A stretch of DNA of 64,000 bases from DATARH01 sp963746885 (GTDB lineage: Bacteria; Pseudomonadota; Alphaproteobacteria; ATCC43930; CGMCC-115725). The stretch covers positions 62,001 through 126,000 of the forward strand of contig CAVVDM010000004.1 of assembly GCA_963746885.1 (NCBI GenBank), in the 5' to 3' direction. Below, in pieces: positions 9,483 through 17,831 of this stretch; within the stretch, counting starts at the first letter, position 1; each line of letters starts with the position of its first letter. Made by a program: the position numbers and the translations under genes. The notes under the pieces are model-generated. The model was given only the letters and a program-made list of their open reading frames with translations, was not told the origin of the DNA and searched no databases.

Positions 9483-9580
9483 AACCGGTTCAGCTTCGGA
9501 TGATTGGTCATATGAGCCTTATTTCAAGGGTGTCCACCAAACCGCGACGAGCACTTCAGGTCGCGGAAGCGGGACAGGAC

Positions 9581-11587
9581 ATGACGCCGACCGAGGGGCC
9601 GTCAAAGCATCGACAGCAGCTGGAACGGTTGTTCTTCTTCTTGTTGGTTGTGGCGATTCTTGCGGCGCTCTGGGCGATTTCGGTCGCTTACGCTCTCGCC
9701 GAGCGGGGACGGATCATCGAGCGGGCGCAGAGCCAGCTGACCTTGACAATCGCGACGCTAGCGGACTTAAACGAGCTCGCCGAAACGGCCACCGGTACGC
9801 CATCGGAAACCAGAAAGGCGCAGCGCTCCGCCGCGATTTGGCGTGCATTGCTGCAATATCCAACGGCCAGCATCTGGGTTGAAGCCGATGGGGCGGTGAC
9901 GGCCGGCCAGCGGCCGATCGGCAACCTCGCAGATTTTATTCTGGTTAGGGAAGCTCGGCCGCACTTCACGCTCAACGCCGCGCTGCCGAGAGCCGATGCG
10001 CTTGCCGAGTGGCGTCGATCGGGCTGGCAGCAAGGAGGCATTCTAGTTGGCATCACGATCGGATTCCTGCTGCTGACCAACTTTCTAACGGATGCATTGC
10101 GCCAGCGTGCGACGGCTGAAGAGGCGTTACGCGAGCATGACGGGTTGCTGAAGGCGGTAACCAAGAGCGCGGCCGAACTGCTTGGCTCGCGCAATTTCGG
10201 TGATCTGGTTGCAATCGTGCTGGAGCTGATCGGCCAAACGGTTGCGGTCAGCCGCGTGCAGATCAGTGCGATAGAGCGGGATCACGACGGCCATCTCCGC
10301 GCTCGGCTGCGCTATGAGTGGTCGTCGCCGGGTCTGTCTTCGCTCGTCGGTGATCGGGAATTGGGAGAAATTGATCTCAGCGCGCAAATGCCCAAGCTGA
10401 TCGCGCCGCTGCTCGCCGGCAGTCTGACCTCGCTGTTTATCGACGATCTCGATGGCCCCTACCGAGAAACCTTTGAACGGGCGGGAATACGGTCATTTCT
10501 ACAAATCCCGGTGCAGATCGACGGTCAATTATGGGGCAGCCTCAATTTCATCGATTCCGCCGCATCGAAGCGACGATGGAGCTGGGCCGAAACCGATACG
10601 CTCGCAACCCTGGCGGGTCTTGTCGGTATCGCGTTGGCACGCGGACGCTATGTCAAGGAATTGGCCGACGCCAACATGATCGTCGAAAACAGTTCGACGA
10701 TCCTGTATCGGCTGCGCAGTGAGCCCTCGCTGCCGCTGATCTATGTCTCGCAGAACATCACCAAATTCGGCCACGATCCAGCCGATCTGCTGGCCGAACA
10801 GAACTGGTTGCAACGGCTGTTTCACCCCGAAGACCAAGCCAAGGTCGGCGCCGCGATGACGCGCGTAATGGAAGGAGACGGGCACGCCGCTTCGATCGAA
10901 TGTCGCCTGGCAGCGGGGGGTGATTCCTACCGCTGGGTCGATAATCGCTACAAACCGGTGCGCGACAAGGACGGCAGGTTGGTCGAGATCGAGGGGATCA
11001 TCGTCGACATCACCGATCGCAAGCTCGCCGAAGATAAGGTTGCCCTTCTTGCGCGTACCGACAGTCTCACCGGTCTGGCGAACCGCCGGACCTTCGGCGA
11101 GCGGCTCCAGCAGGCTTTCGCCGCGACGCGACGTAACGGGGCCAAATTCGCTGTCCTCTTTCTCGATCTGGATCACTTCAAGAGTATTAACGACACTCTC
11201 GGCCATCCGGGTGGCGATCTTTTGCTGCAACAAATGGCCGAGCGTCTCGCGGCAACCGTCCGCGAAACAGACCTTGTGGCACGCCTGGGTGGCGACGAGT
11301 TCGCGGTCCTGCAAACCGAGATGAGCGAACCTGTCGTCGCCGGTATCCTTGCGGCAAAGATCAAGGAGACGCTGAGCCGCCCTTATGTGATCTACGGCAC
11401 CGAATTGCACCTCACCATCAGCATCGGGATCAGCCCATTCGTCCCCGGCACAACCGATCCCGAGGCGATGATGTCGCAGGCCGATCTGGCGCTCTACCGG
11501 GCCAAGCGTGACGGACGCAACCGGTATTGCTTCTACTCGAAAGAGCTGGACCAGCAAATGCCGGCCGGCGTCGCTGCGAACGGGTAA
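9581..11587 (+). CDS. Membrane GAF-PAS-GGDEF diguanylate cyclase
   Basis: A 668-residue inner-membrane protein likely to make cyclic di-GMP from GTP. One membrane helix lies at about 15-38 (LFFFLLVVAILAALWAISVA). A periplasmic loop of about 110 residues follows, then a second helix at about 147-165 (GILVGITIGFLLLTNFL), a GAF domain (about 185-355), a PAS domain with its DITDRKLAED exit, and a C-terminal GGDEF domain with the canonical RLGGDEFAVL signature. No EAL domain is present. Two in-frame ATGs upstream (9500, 9512) lack a better ribosome site. A YfiR-like gene and a TonB receptor follow on the same strand, which suggests that the periplasmic loop receives a signal from them. Confidence 0.92.
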   Translation: MTPTEGPSKHRQQLERLFFFLLVVAILAALWAISVAYALAERGRIIERAQSQLTLTIATLADLNELAETATGTPSETRKAQRSAAIWRALLQYPTASIWVEADGAVTAGQRPIGNLADFILVREARPHFTLNAALPRADALAEWRRSGWQQGGILVGITIGFLLLTNFLTDALRQRATAEEALREHDGLLKAVTKSAAELLGSRNFGDLVAIVLELIGQTVAVSRVQISAIERDHDGHLRARLRYEWSSPGLSSLVGDRELGEIDLSAQMPKLIAPLLAGSLTSLFIDDLDGPYRETFERAGIRSFLQIPVQIDGQLWGSLNFIDSAASKRRWSWAETDTLATLAGLVGIALARGRYVKELADANMIVENSSTILYRLRSEPSLPLIYVSQNITKFGHDPADLLAEQNWLQRLFHPEDQAKVGAAMTRVMEGDGHAASIECRLAAGGDSYRWVDNRYKPVRDKDGRLVEIEGIIVDITDRKLAEDKVALLARTDSLTGLANRRTFGERLQQAFAATRRNGAKFAVLFLDLDHFKSINDTLGHPGGDLLLQQMAERLAATVRETDLVARLGGDEFAVLQTEMSEPVVAGILAAKIKETLSRPYVIYGTELHLTISIGISPFVPGTTDPEAMMSQADLALYRAKRDGRNRYCFYSKELDQQMPAGVAANG

Positions 11588-11688
11588 TTGCGATCGAGAC
11601 GAATTTCCTTTTAATCAACTTATAGGAGTATACTCTCGCCCGGCGTCGCCGCGCAAACAGCAATCGAACCCTGAGGGGCCGCCTCGGC

Positions 11689-12213
11689 ATGAGGGCCATC
11701 ATGCTATTCGCCTTGGTTATCGCCTTCAGCGTGGGCATCACGACCGGAGCGGCTGCCGTCGCGGCAAGCGATATGCAGGTCGCGGCGCGAGTCGTGAGCT
11801 TCATGGACAACCCGCCGACGGGCACGCTTCGCGTCGGCATCGTGTACGCGCCCGGAAACCCGCAATCCTCGGCTGACGCCGCTCAGGTGCAACAGATGCT
11901 CGGCAGCGGCTTGCGGGCCGGAAATCTCGTGCTGCTCCCGGTCATGGTGAAGATCGACGAGGTCGCCAGCGCAAATGTCGGGCTGTTCTTCCTCACCGGG
12001 GGCGTCGGTGCGGAAGCGGCGAAACTCGGCGAAGTCGCGAGGACCCGCCGGGTGCCCTGCGTCACCCTCGATCTCGCTGAGGTGCGTGCCGGAGCCTGCG
12101 CAGTCGGCGTGCGCTCTGAGCCGAGGGTGGAGATCCTGGTCAACCGCGCTGCCGCCACTAGCAGCGGCATCACCTTCTCGACGGCGTTCCGCATGCTGAT
12201 CACCGAGTTCTAA
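11689..12213 (+). CDS. YfiR-family periplasmic regulator
   Basis: A 174-residue protein with a signal peptide (about 1-25, hydrophobic core ending in TGAAAVAASD) and a YfiR/DUF4154 domain. The family hallmarks visible are the central LRVGIVYAPGNPQS stretch and the C-terminal VEILVNRAAATSSGITFS. Two cysteines (in RRVPCVTL and RAGACAVG) could form a disulphide. In Pseudomonas, YfiR is the periplasmic inhibitor of the diguanylate cyclase YfiN. Here the gene lies 101 bp after a membrane diguanylate cyclase and 58 bp before a TonB-dependent receptor, so a comparable role is likely but inferred from context. Confidence 0.82.
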   Translation: MRAIMLFALVIAFSVGITTGAAAVAASDMQVAARVVSFMDNPPTGTLRVGIVYAPGNPQSSADAAQVQQMLGSGLRAGNLVLLPVMVKIDEVASANVGLFFLTGGVGAEAAKLGEVARTRRVPCVTLDLAEVRAGACAVGVRSEPRVEILVNRAAATSSGITFSTAFRMLITEF

Positions 12214-12271
12214 CGGTGTGAACTGGGCAACGCGCCGCAGCGGTCAGCGTCCCCGAGGGGGAGGGCGAGCG

Positions 12272-14281
12272 ATGAAGAAAAGGCTTCTCGGTGTGGGCAT
12301 CGCTGCTGCCCTGCTCGCACTTACCTCCCCGACGCGCAGCCAGTCGATGGATTACCGGGCGCTCGAACAGCTTTTCGGCGAGCCGGTCACCACCAGCGTC
12401 ACGGGCTCGCCGCAGCGGGCGAGCGATGTGCCGGCGACGATGGTGATCATCACTGCCGACGATATTCGCCGCTCCGGAGCACGCGACATCCCCGGGGTGC
12501 TCCGCCATGTCGCCGGAATCGACGTATTGCAGTGGACCAATGACCAGGCCGATATCAGCGTGCGCGGCTACAACCAAGCCAATTCGTCACGCCTGCTGGT
12601 GCTGATCGATGGCCGGCAGGTCTACGCCGATTTTTACGGCTTCACGCCGTGGAGCGCTTTGCCGGTCGAACTCGGCGCGATACGGCAGATCGAAGTCGTC
12701 AAAGGGCCGAACAGCGCGTTGTTTGGCTTCAATGCCACCGGCGGCGTGATCAATATCATCACCTACAATCCCCTCTATGACGACGTGAACACGGCCTCGC
12801 TGACCGGCGGCACGCAGGGGCTGGCGCAGGGATCGGCGGTCGGTACCGCGCGGTTCGGCGACGTTGGCGCGCTGCGGGTCTCGGCCGGCGGGCGCTTGAA
12901 CAACGATTTCTCGACGCCGATCACCCCGCCCTTTATCGGCCTCCGACGCGGCGACGATCGCGGGGCGGTCGACCTGAACGGCGTCTTCCGCCTCGGGGGT
13001 AGGGTCTGGCTCGGCATGGAAGCCAGTCACGTCACCGCCGCTGAGACCGATGTCGGGGCCACCGTAATCCCGGTCTACGTCCGTTTCGTGACCAATTCGG
13101 TGAAGGGCCAATTGAGCGCCGACACGTCGATCGGTCTGCTGCGGGCGACCGCCTATAGCAACTGGATCACCGCCGCCAACCGGCTGGTTGACGTCTCGCC
13201 GATCAACAACCTGACCTTCGACAACCAAGTGACGGTCGCACAATTTCAGGATGCGCTCAAGGTGGGGGCCGACCACACGTTGCGTGCCACCCTCGAGTAT
13301 CGTCACAACTCCGAAGGCACGACGGTGGTCGGGGGCGCCAACGTCCTTTACGATGTCCTCGCCGCCGGCGGGATGTGGCTGTGGCAGATCACGCCCGCCC
13401 TCGCGCTGACCAATGCGCTGCGTATTGACCACCTGATTCTGGGACGGAACGGATCGATCCCGCTCGGCTATCCCTTGAGAAATTCCGACTGGAACCGCCG
13501 GATCACGACCGAGAGCTTCAACAGCGGTCTGGTGTGGAGGGCCGATCCAGAGGATACGCTGCGCGTGCTGGTCGGCCGCGGCGTACAATTGCCCAACCTC
13601 GCCCAGCTCGGCGCGCTCCTGATCACTTCCCCGTTCGTGAATATCACCGGGGTGCCGACTTTGCAGCCGACCGTCGTGACCAACTACGAACTAGGTTGGG
13701 ACCGTAATTTCCCGTCCATCGACACAACGCTGCGGGTCAGCGCATTTCATCAGACAACAAACGAGATCACCAGCCTCAGCGGCGGGTTCATCGTCGGGCC
13801 GGGCGGCGCCTATCTCACCTCCGCCAATGTCGCCAATTCGAAGGCCGACGGTCTCGAACTGGGACTGAAAGGCAAGTTCCTCGCAGATTGGCGCTGGGGA
13901 TTGAGCTATACGCCCGAGATCGTCACCGATCACTTTGCGGCGGGGCTGACCAACCTGACGACCACGACCGATTTTCAGCACACGAACCCGGTGCACGTGG
14001 TCAATGCCCATCTAGGCTGGTCGCATGGGCCTTGGGAAGTCGACGGGTTTCTGCGTTACGAGTCGCGCTTTTTCGGACTGACACCGACCGTGAGTGGGCA
14101 GGGCGCGGGTCTGCTGCCGATTGCGGATTACGTGTCGGTCGATGCCCGCATCGGCTATAGGCTGACCGACCGCGTCACCTTGGCCTTGGCGGGACAGAAC
14201 ATCACCCGCGCAACGCAACGGCAGACCTCGGGTCCGAATGTCGAGCGCCGCATCCTGGGGACCGTTTCCGTCAAATTTTGA
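12272..14281 (+). CDS. TonB-dependent outer-membrane receptor
   Basis: A 669-residue outer-membrane protein. A signal peptide (about 1-25) ends at TRSQS. A plug domain (about 40-160) has VPATMVIITADDIRRSGARD and IEVVKGPNSALFGFNATGGV. A beta-barrel of about 500 residues ends in a terminal Phe (TVSVKF), as expected for Bam-dependent insertion. The ATG is supported by a purine-rich GGGGGAGGG 10-18 bases upstream. No iron-regulatory site was seen. With YfiR-like and GGDEF genes upstream, it may couple substrate binding or an outer-membrane signal to c-di-GMP production. The substrate cannot be read from the sequence. Confidence 0.92.
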   Translation: MKKRLLGVGIAAALLALTSPTRSQSMDYRALEQLFGEPVTTSVTGSPQRASDVPATMVIITADDIRRSGARDIPGVLRHVAGIDVLQWTNDQADISVRGYNQANSSRLLVLIDGRQVYADFYGFTPWSALPVELGAIRQIEVVKGPNSALFGFNATGGVINIITYNPLYDDVNTASLTGGTQGLAQGSAVGTARFGDVGALRVSAGGRLNNDFSTPITPPFIGLRRGDDRGAVDLNGVFRLGGRVWLGMEASHVTAAETDVGATVIPVYVRFVTNSVKGQLSADTSIGLLRATAYSNWITAANRLVDVSPINNLTFDNQVTVAQFQDALKVGADHTLRATLEYRHNSEGTTVVGGANVLYDVLAAGGMWLWQITPALALTNALRIDHLILGRNGSIPLGYPLRNSDWNRRITTESFNSGLVWRADPEDTLRVLVGRGVQLPNLAQLGALLITSPFVNITGVPTLQPTVVTNYELGWDRNFPSIDTTLRVSAFHQTTNEITSLSGGFIVGPGGAYLTSANVANSKADGLELGLKGKFLADWRWGLSYTPEIVTDHFAAGLTNLTTTTDFQHTNPVHVVNAHLGWSHGPWEVDGFLRYESRFFGLTPTVSGQGAGLLPIADYVSVDARIGYRLTDRVTLALAGQNITRATQRQTSGPNVERRILGTVSVKF

Positions 14282-14327
14282 TGCTCGCTCGCTGGCAAGT
14301 GATGCAACGAAACCGGGATCGGTCGAC

Positions 14328-14422
14328 GCTCATACCGACCTGAATAGGCGCTGACACGTTGACGCGAGACCGGGCGCGCCTCTCGAAAACGAGCGCGAAT
14401 TGTCCTCAAATCAGGCCGGTAT
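14328..14422 (-). repeat. 95-bp MITE-like repeat, right copy (inverted)
   Basis: This is the inverted counterpart of 4351-4445, the same length with four mismatches. It lies 46 bp after the TonB receptor stop and ends about 55 bp before the first recognisable codon of the IS1634 transposase, whose N-terminus is missing. The pair therefore brackets a segment of about 10 kb in inverted orientation. Confidence 0.8.
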
Positions 14423-14476
14423 AATTGCTGTTTCTGTGGGTTTGGGCGATGGCGGCCGCGCGAGCGTGTCGAGGGA

Positions 14477-16285
14477 TTGCGCGCCTTGCTCAGGGGCGGC
14501 GTGGTGATGCCGCCGGGCACCGAACCCTTGCAGGTCATCCGCACCTTGCCGCATGGCCATGTCTCAGCGGTTCTCGGCGTGATCGGCAAGATCGGCCTCG
14601 ACCGGCTGCTGGGACCGCACGGCAATCGGCCACGCGATCTGGTCCTGGCGATGATCGTCAGCCGGATCGTCGCGCCCGCCTCGAAATTGGCGACGACGAA
14701 AGGGCTGAACCCGATGACGGCAGCCACCAGCCTCGGCCAGGTCCTGGGGCTGGGCGAGGTCGCCTATGACGAGCTTTACCAGGCGCTCGACTGGCTGCTG
14801 GCCCGCCAAGGGGCAATCGAGACCACCCTGGCGCGGCGGCACCTCAAAGGCGGCACGCTGGTGCTCTACGACGTCAGCTCCAGCTGTGTCGGGGGGCGCT
14901 GCTGCCCGTTGGCTAAGCGCGGCTATAACCGCGACGGCAAGAAGGGCAAGCTGCAGATCGTCTACGGCCTGTTGTGTGCAGCGGATGGCTGTCCGGTGGC
15001 GGTCGAGGTATTCGGGGGCAACACCGGCGCCCCCAAGACCCTGGCGGTCCAGATCGACAAGCTGAAGGTTCGTTTCGGCCTCGCGCACGTCGTGCTGGTC
15101 GGCGACCGGGGCATGATCACCCAAGCCCGCATCCGCGAGGATGTGGTCCCGGCCAATCTCGACTGGATCACCGCGTTGCGCGCGCCGGACATCAAGGCCC
15201 TGGCCGAGGATGGGAAGCTGCAACTCACCCTGTTCGACGAGCGCAACATGGCGGTCATCACCGCGCCGGACTTCCCCGGCGAACGCCTCATCGTCTGCCG
15301 CAATCCCGACCTCGCAGTCGCAAGAACGCGCAAACGCAACGACCTGCTCGCGGCGACCGAGCGCGATCTCGCCGCCATCGAGGAACGGGTCGAGCGAAGG
15401 CGGGCGCCGTTGCACGGGGCCGACAAGATCGGCATTGCCGTCGGCGCCGTGCTGGGCCGTCACAAGATGGCCAAGCACTTCGAGATCGAGATCGCCGACG
15501 ACCGCCTCGCCTTCTGCCGCAAACAGGCCGAAATCGCCGCCGAGACGGCCCGCGACGGCATCTATGTGATCCGCTCCAATCTGCCCGCCCCCTCAGTGCC
15601 AGGGGCCATGGCCGACCCGCAGGTCGTCGCCTCGTACAAGAGCTTGTCCCAGGTCGAGCGAGCCTTCCGCTCGATCAAGACGGTCGACCTCGAGATCCGC
15701 CCGATCTACCACTGGCTCGAGGATCGGGTCCGCGCCCATGTGCTGCTGTGCATGCTCGCCTATCACGTCGAATGGCACATGCGCCGCGCCCTCGGCCCGA
15801 TGCTCTACGAAGACGACGAGAAGGAGGCCGTCCTGGCCGAACGGGCGAGCCCGGTGGCCAAAGCGCCGCGCTCGGACAAGGCGCGGGCAAAGGAAGCCAC
15901 CCACCGCACTGCCGACGGCCTGCCGGTGCACAGCTTCCAAAGCCTGATCGCCGACCTCGGCACGCTCTGCCTCAATACCCTCGTCACCGCCACCAGTCCC
16001 GATTACCAGATCACCATCGCCACCCGACCGACACCGATCCAGACCAAGGCATTCGAACTGCTCGGCGTCCCCGCGCCGCCGCCCGCCGCCTCCGACAAAG
16101 CGGCGCACCGTACCCAGCAAAGCGGCGCACCGTACCCAGTAAAGCGGCGCACCGTACCCAGTAAAGCGGCTCGGCTCAGACCCAAAACTGAGCCGTATCA
16201 ACCCCTTTCGCGTGCTTCTAGTCAAAAGTTCCGTCTAATAGACAGAACGGTTTTGTTGGATTCCGAGACCCGGACGACCTTGTAA
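14477..16285 (+). mobile_element. IS1634-family transposase, 5' truncated
   Basis: An open frame of 602 codons with a DDE transposase of the IS1634 family: GTLVLYDVSSSCVGGRCC (first Asp region), VVLVGDRGMIT (second Asp) and QVERAFRSIKTVDLEIRPIYHW (Glu region). The family normally has about 55 more N-terminal residues; here the frame opens with a TTG inside the conserved LRALLRGGVV motif and nothing homologous lies upstream, so the gene is truncated. The C-terminus (after about residue 535) is unusual: three tandem 22-bp repeats are translated, then the frame runs into unrelated DNA. The terminal inverted repeats of the IS were not found. Confidence 0.85.
16097..16170 (+). repeat. Tandem 22-bp repeat, three units plus a partial
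   Basis: Units of AAAGCGGCGCACCGTACCCAG plus one base run at 16097-16118, 16119-16140 and 16141-16162, with an 8-base partial copy after them. The array sits in the 3' part of the IS1634 transposase frame and is translated as a repeated Lys/Arg-rich stretch. It looks like replication slippage after the real end of the transposase domain. Confidence 0.85.
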
Positions 16286-16440
16286 CTGCGGTCCTGGGTC
16301 CCCGAGGCGGAGCGATCAAACCCGATGGTCAGAGACCAGACCATCAGATGATCGACATACAGGAACCCCTCCAGGTGGACATCTCGGGGTGTGTCGGCGG
16401 CGAAGGAATCCTCGATCTGTTGCTTGGCGACAGCAACCGC
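16222..16440 (-). pseudogene. Possible 3' gene fragment, function unknown
   Basis: On the minus strand a 72-codon open stretch without a good start reads like real protein (…QQIEDSFAADTPRDVHLEG, then FLYVDHLMVWSLTIGFD) and ends in a TGA at 16222. An in-frame stop lies just upstream of it. I do not recognise the family. It overlaps the non-homologous tail of the IS1634 frame, so it may be the end of a gene disrupted when the IS arrived. Low certainty. Confidence 0.3.
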
Positions 16441-16786
16441 CCCGTTTCAAATCCATGGATCATCCCTTGCCCAAGTCGCCCCGGCCGGATCGCACAGCGC
16501 TCGGTGATTCAATGCGTATCGCCGCTTCCTTTTACGCAGTATCGCCCATCTCGGCACGTATGGCTTCGGCTCGTGACGGTGCCGGAAAACACCGGCGAGG
16601 TTTATTCGCCGTGCATCTTTTACGCCGTATCCGGCTCGTTCGGCCGTGCCGGCGTCAGATCCGTCGTTACTGCGGGGGCGCCGGAAGCTCGACGAAGCGG
16701 TGCCAGCTCTTGATTGATCCAGATCATGGACGTTGGTGTCGGTGATGTCCTAAGCGCGTCGTGGTGTCCGCGACGGGACGAGTTCG
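16441..16786 (+). other. Gap of about 345 bp without a recognisable gene
   Basis: Several short open frames cross the stretch on both strands, but none has recognisable motifs or a convincing ribosome site. It presumably holds the promoter of the downstream oxidoreductase operon. Confidence 0.4.
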
Positions 16787-17782
16787 ATGCTGAGGGCGGC
16801 GATTGTCGGAATGGGATGGTGGGGCAAGACGATTGCCCGAATGCTCGCCGACAACTCGAAGATCCGCCTCGCCACGGCCGTCACCCGCAGCGCCGAGGGG
16901 CGGCAGGCAGCCACTGACCATGGCCTCGTCGTTGCCGCCGACTACGACACTGCGCTCGCCGACCCCGCGATCGACGCGGTCATTCTGTGCACCCCGCACT
17001 CGCTCCATGTCGACCAGGTGCTGCGAGCCGCGGCGGCCGGCAAGCACGTCTTCTGCGAGAAGCCGCTGGCGCTGACGCGGCAGGGAGCGGAAGCGGCAAT
17101 CATGGCCTGCGAGGCGAACCGCGTCGTGCTCGCCGTCGGACACGAGCGGCGCTTCGAGCCGGCCATTGTCGAGATGCGCCGCTCCGCCGCCGCCGGCGAG
17201 TTGGGGCGGCTGCTGCAGGTCGAGGGAAATTTCAGCCAGGACAAGTTTCTCGGGCTGCCGGAAGGCAATTGGCGCCTGTCCGAGCGCGAGGCGCCGGCGG
17301 GTCCGATGACGGCGACCGGCGTCCATCTGCTCGATCTCGCGGTCAGCTTTCTCGGACCCGCCGATCGCGTCTTGACGCGGGTCGGCCGGCTCGACGGTCG
17401 CCTCGCCAATGGCGATTCACTGGCCGTGCTCGCGACATTCAAAGGCGGCGCCAATGCGCTGCTCGGCGCCCTGCTCGCTACCCCGTTCGCCGCGCGTTTT
17501 GCGGTTTACGGCAACGAGGGCTGGGCCGAGGCGGTCGATCACGCGCACCCCGATGCGCCGCAGGGTTCGACCTTGACGATACACCGTCGCAGCAGCGAAC
17601 CGCTCGTCATCAGCTACCCGGCAATTTCGGCGGTGCGCCTCAATCTGGAAGCCTTCGCCTTCGCCGTCGCCGGGCATGCGCGCTATCCGGTGCTGTCCGC
17701 CGAGATGGTCGCCACGGTGGCTGCGCTCGAAGCCGCGCTCAAATCTGCGCAGAGCGGCGGAGTCGAAATGGTGGCGGAATGA
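16787..17782 (+). CDS. Gfo/Idh/MocA-family NAD(P)-dependent oxidoreductase
   Basis: A 331-residue cytoplasmic dehydrogenase. The N-terminal Rossmann fold opens with AAIVGMGWWGKTIARML. The EKPLALT motif, whose Lys is catalytic in this family, lies at about residue 93. A C-terminal substrate domain includes GPMTATGVHLLDLAVSFLG. Family members oxidise sugars, inositols or related polyols; the substrate here is not evident. The next gene starts about 50 bp downstream on the same strand after a good Shine-Dalgarno, so this is probably the first gene of an operon with the M24 and PEP-synthase-like genes. Confidence 0.9.
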   Translation: MLRAAIVGMGWWGKTIARMLADNSKIRLATAVTRSAEGRQAATDHGLVVAADYDTALADPAIDAVILCTPHSLHVDQVLRAAAAGKHVFCEKPLALTRQGAEAAIMACEANRVVLAVGHERRFEPAIVEMRRSAAAGELGRLLQVEGNFSQDKFLGLPEGNWRLSEREAPAGPMTATGVHLLDLAVSFLGPADRVLTRVGRLDGRLANGDSLAVLATFKGGANALLGALLATPFAARFAVYGNEGWAEAVDHAHPDAPQGSTLTIHRRSSEPLVISYPAISAVRLNLEAFAFAVAGHARYPVLSAEMVATVAALEAALKSAQSGGVEMVAE

Positions 17783-17831
17783 CGCACGCAGCGCAGCGGC
17801 AATTGCTCGTTTATCAAGGGAGAGAACCCAC

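Noticed and set aside
10529..11557. 342-codon antisense frame under the diguanylate cyclase
   Set aside because: Mirror frame of a strongly conserved gene; no domain, no ribosome site.
12587..13588. 333-codon antisense frame under the TonB receptor
   Set aside because: Composition and lack of motifs indicate a shadow of the receptor gene.
14974..16164. 396-codon frame within the IS1634 transposase
   Set aside because: Arg/Pro/Gly-rich second frame over a recognisable DDE transposase; not coding.
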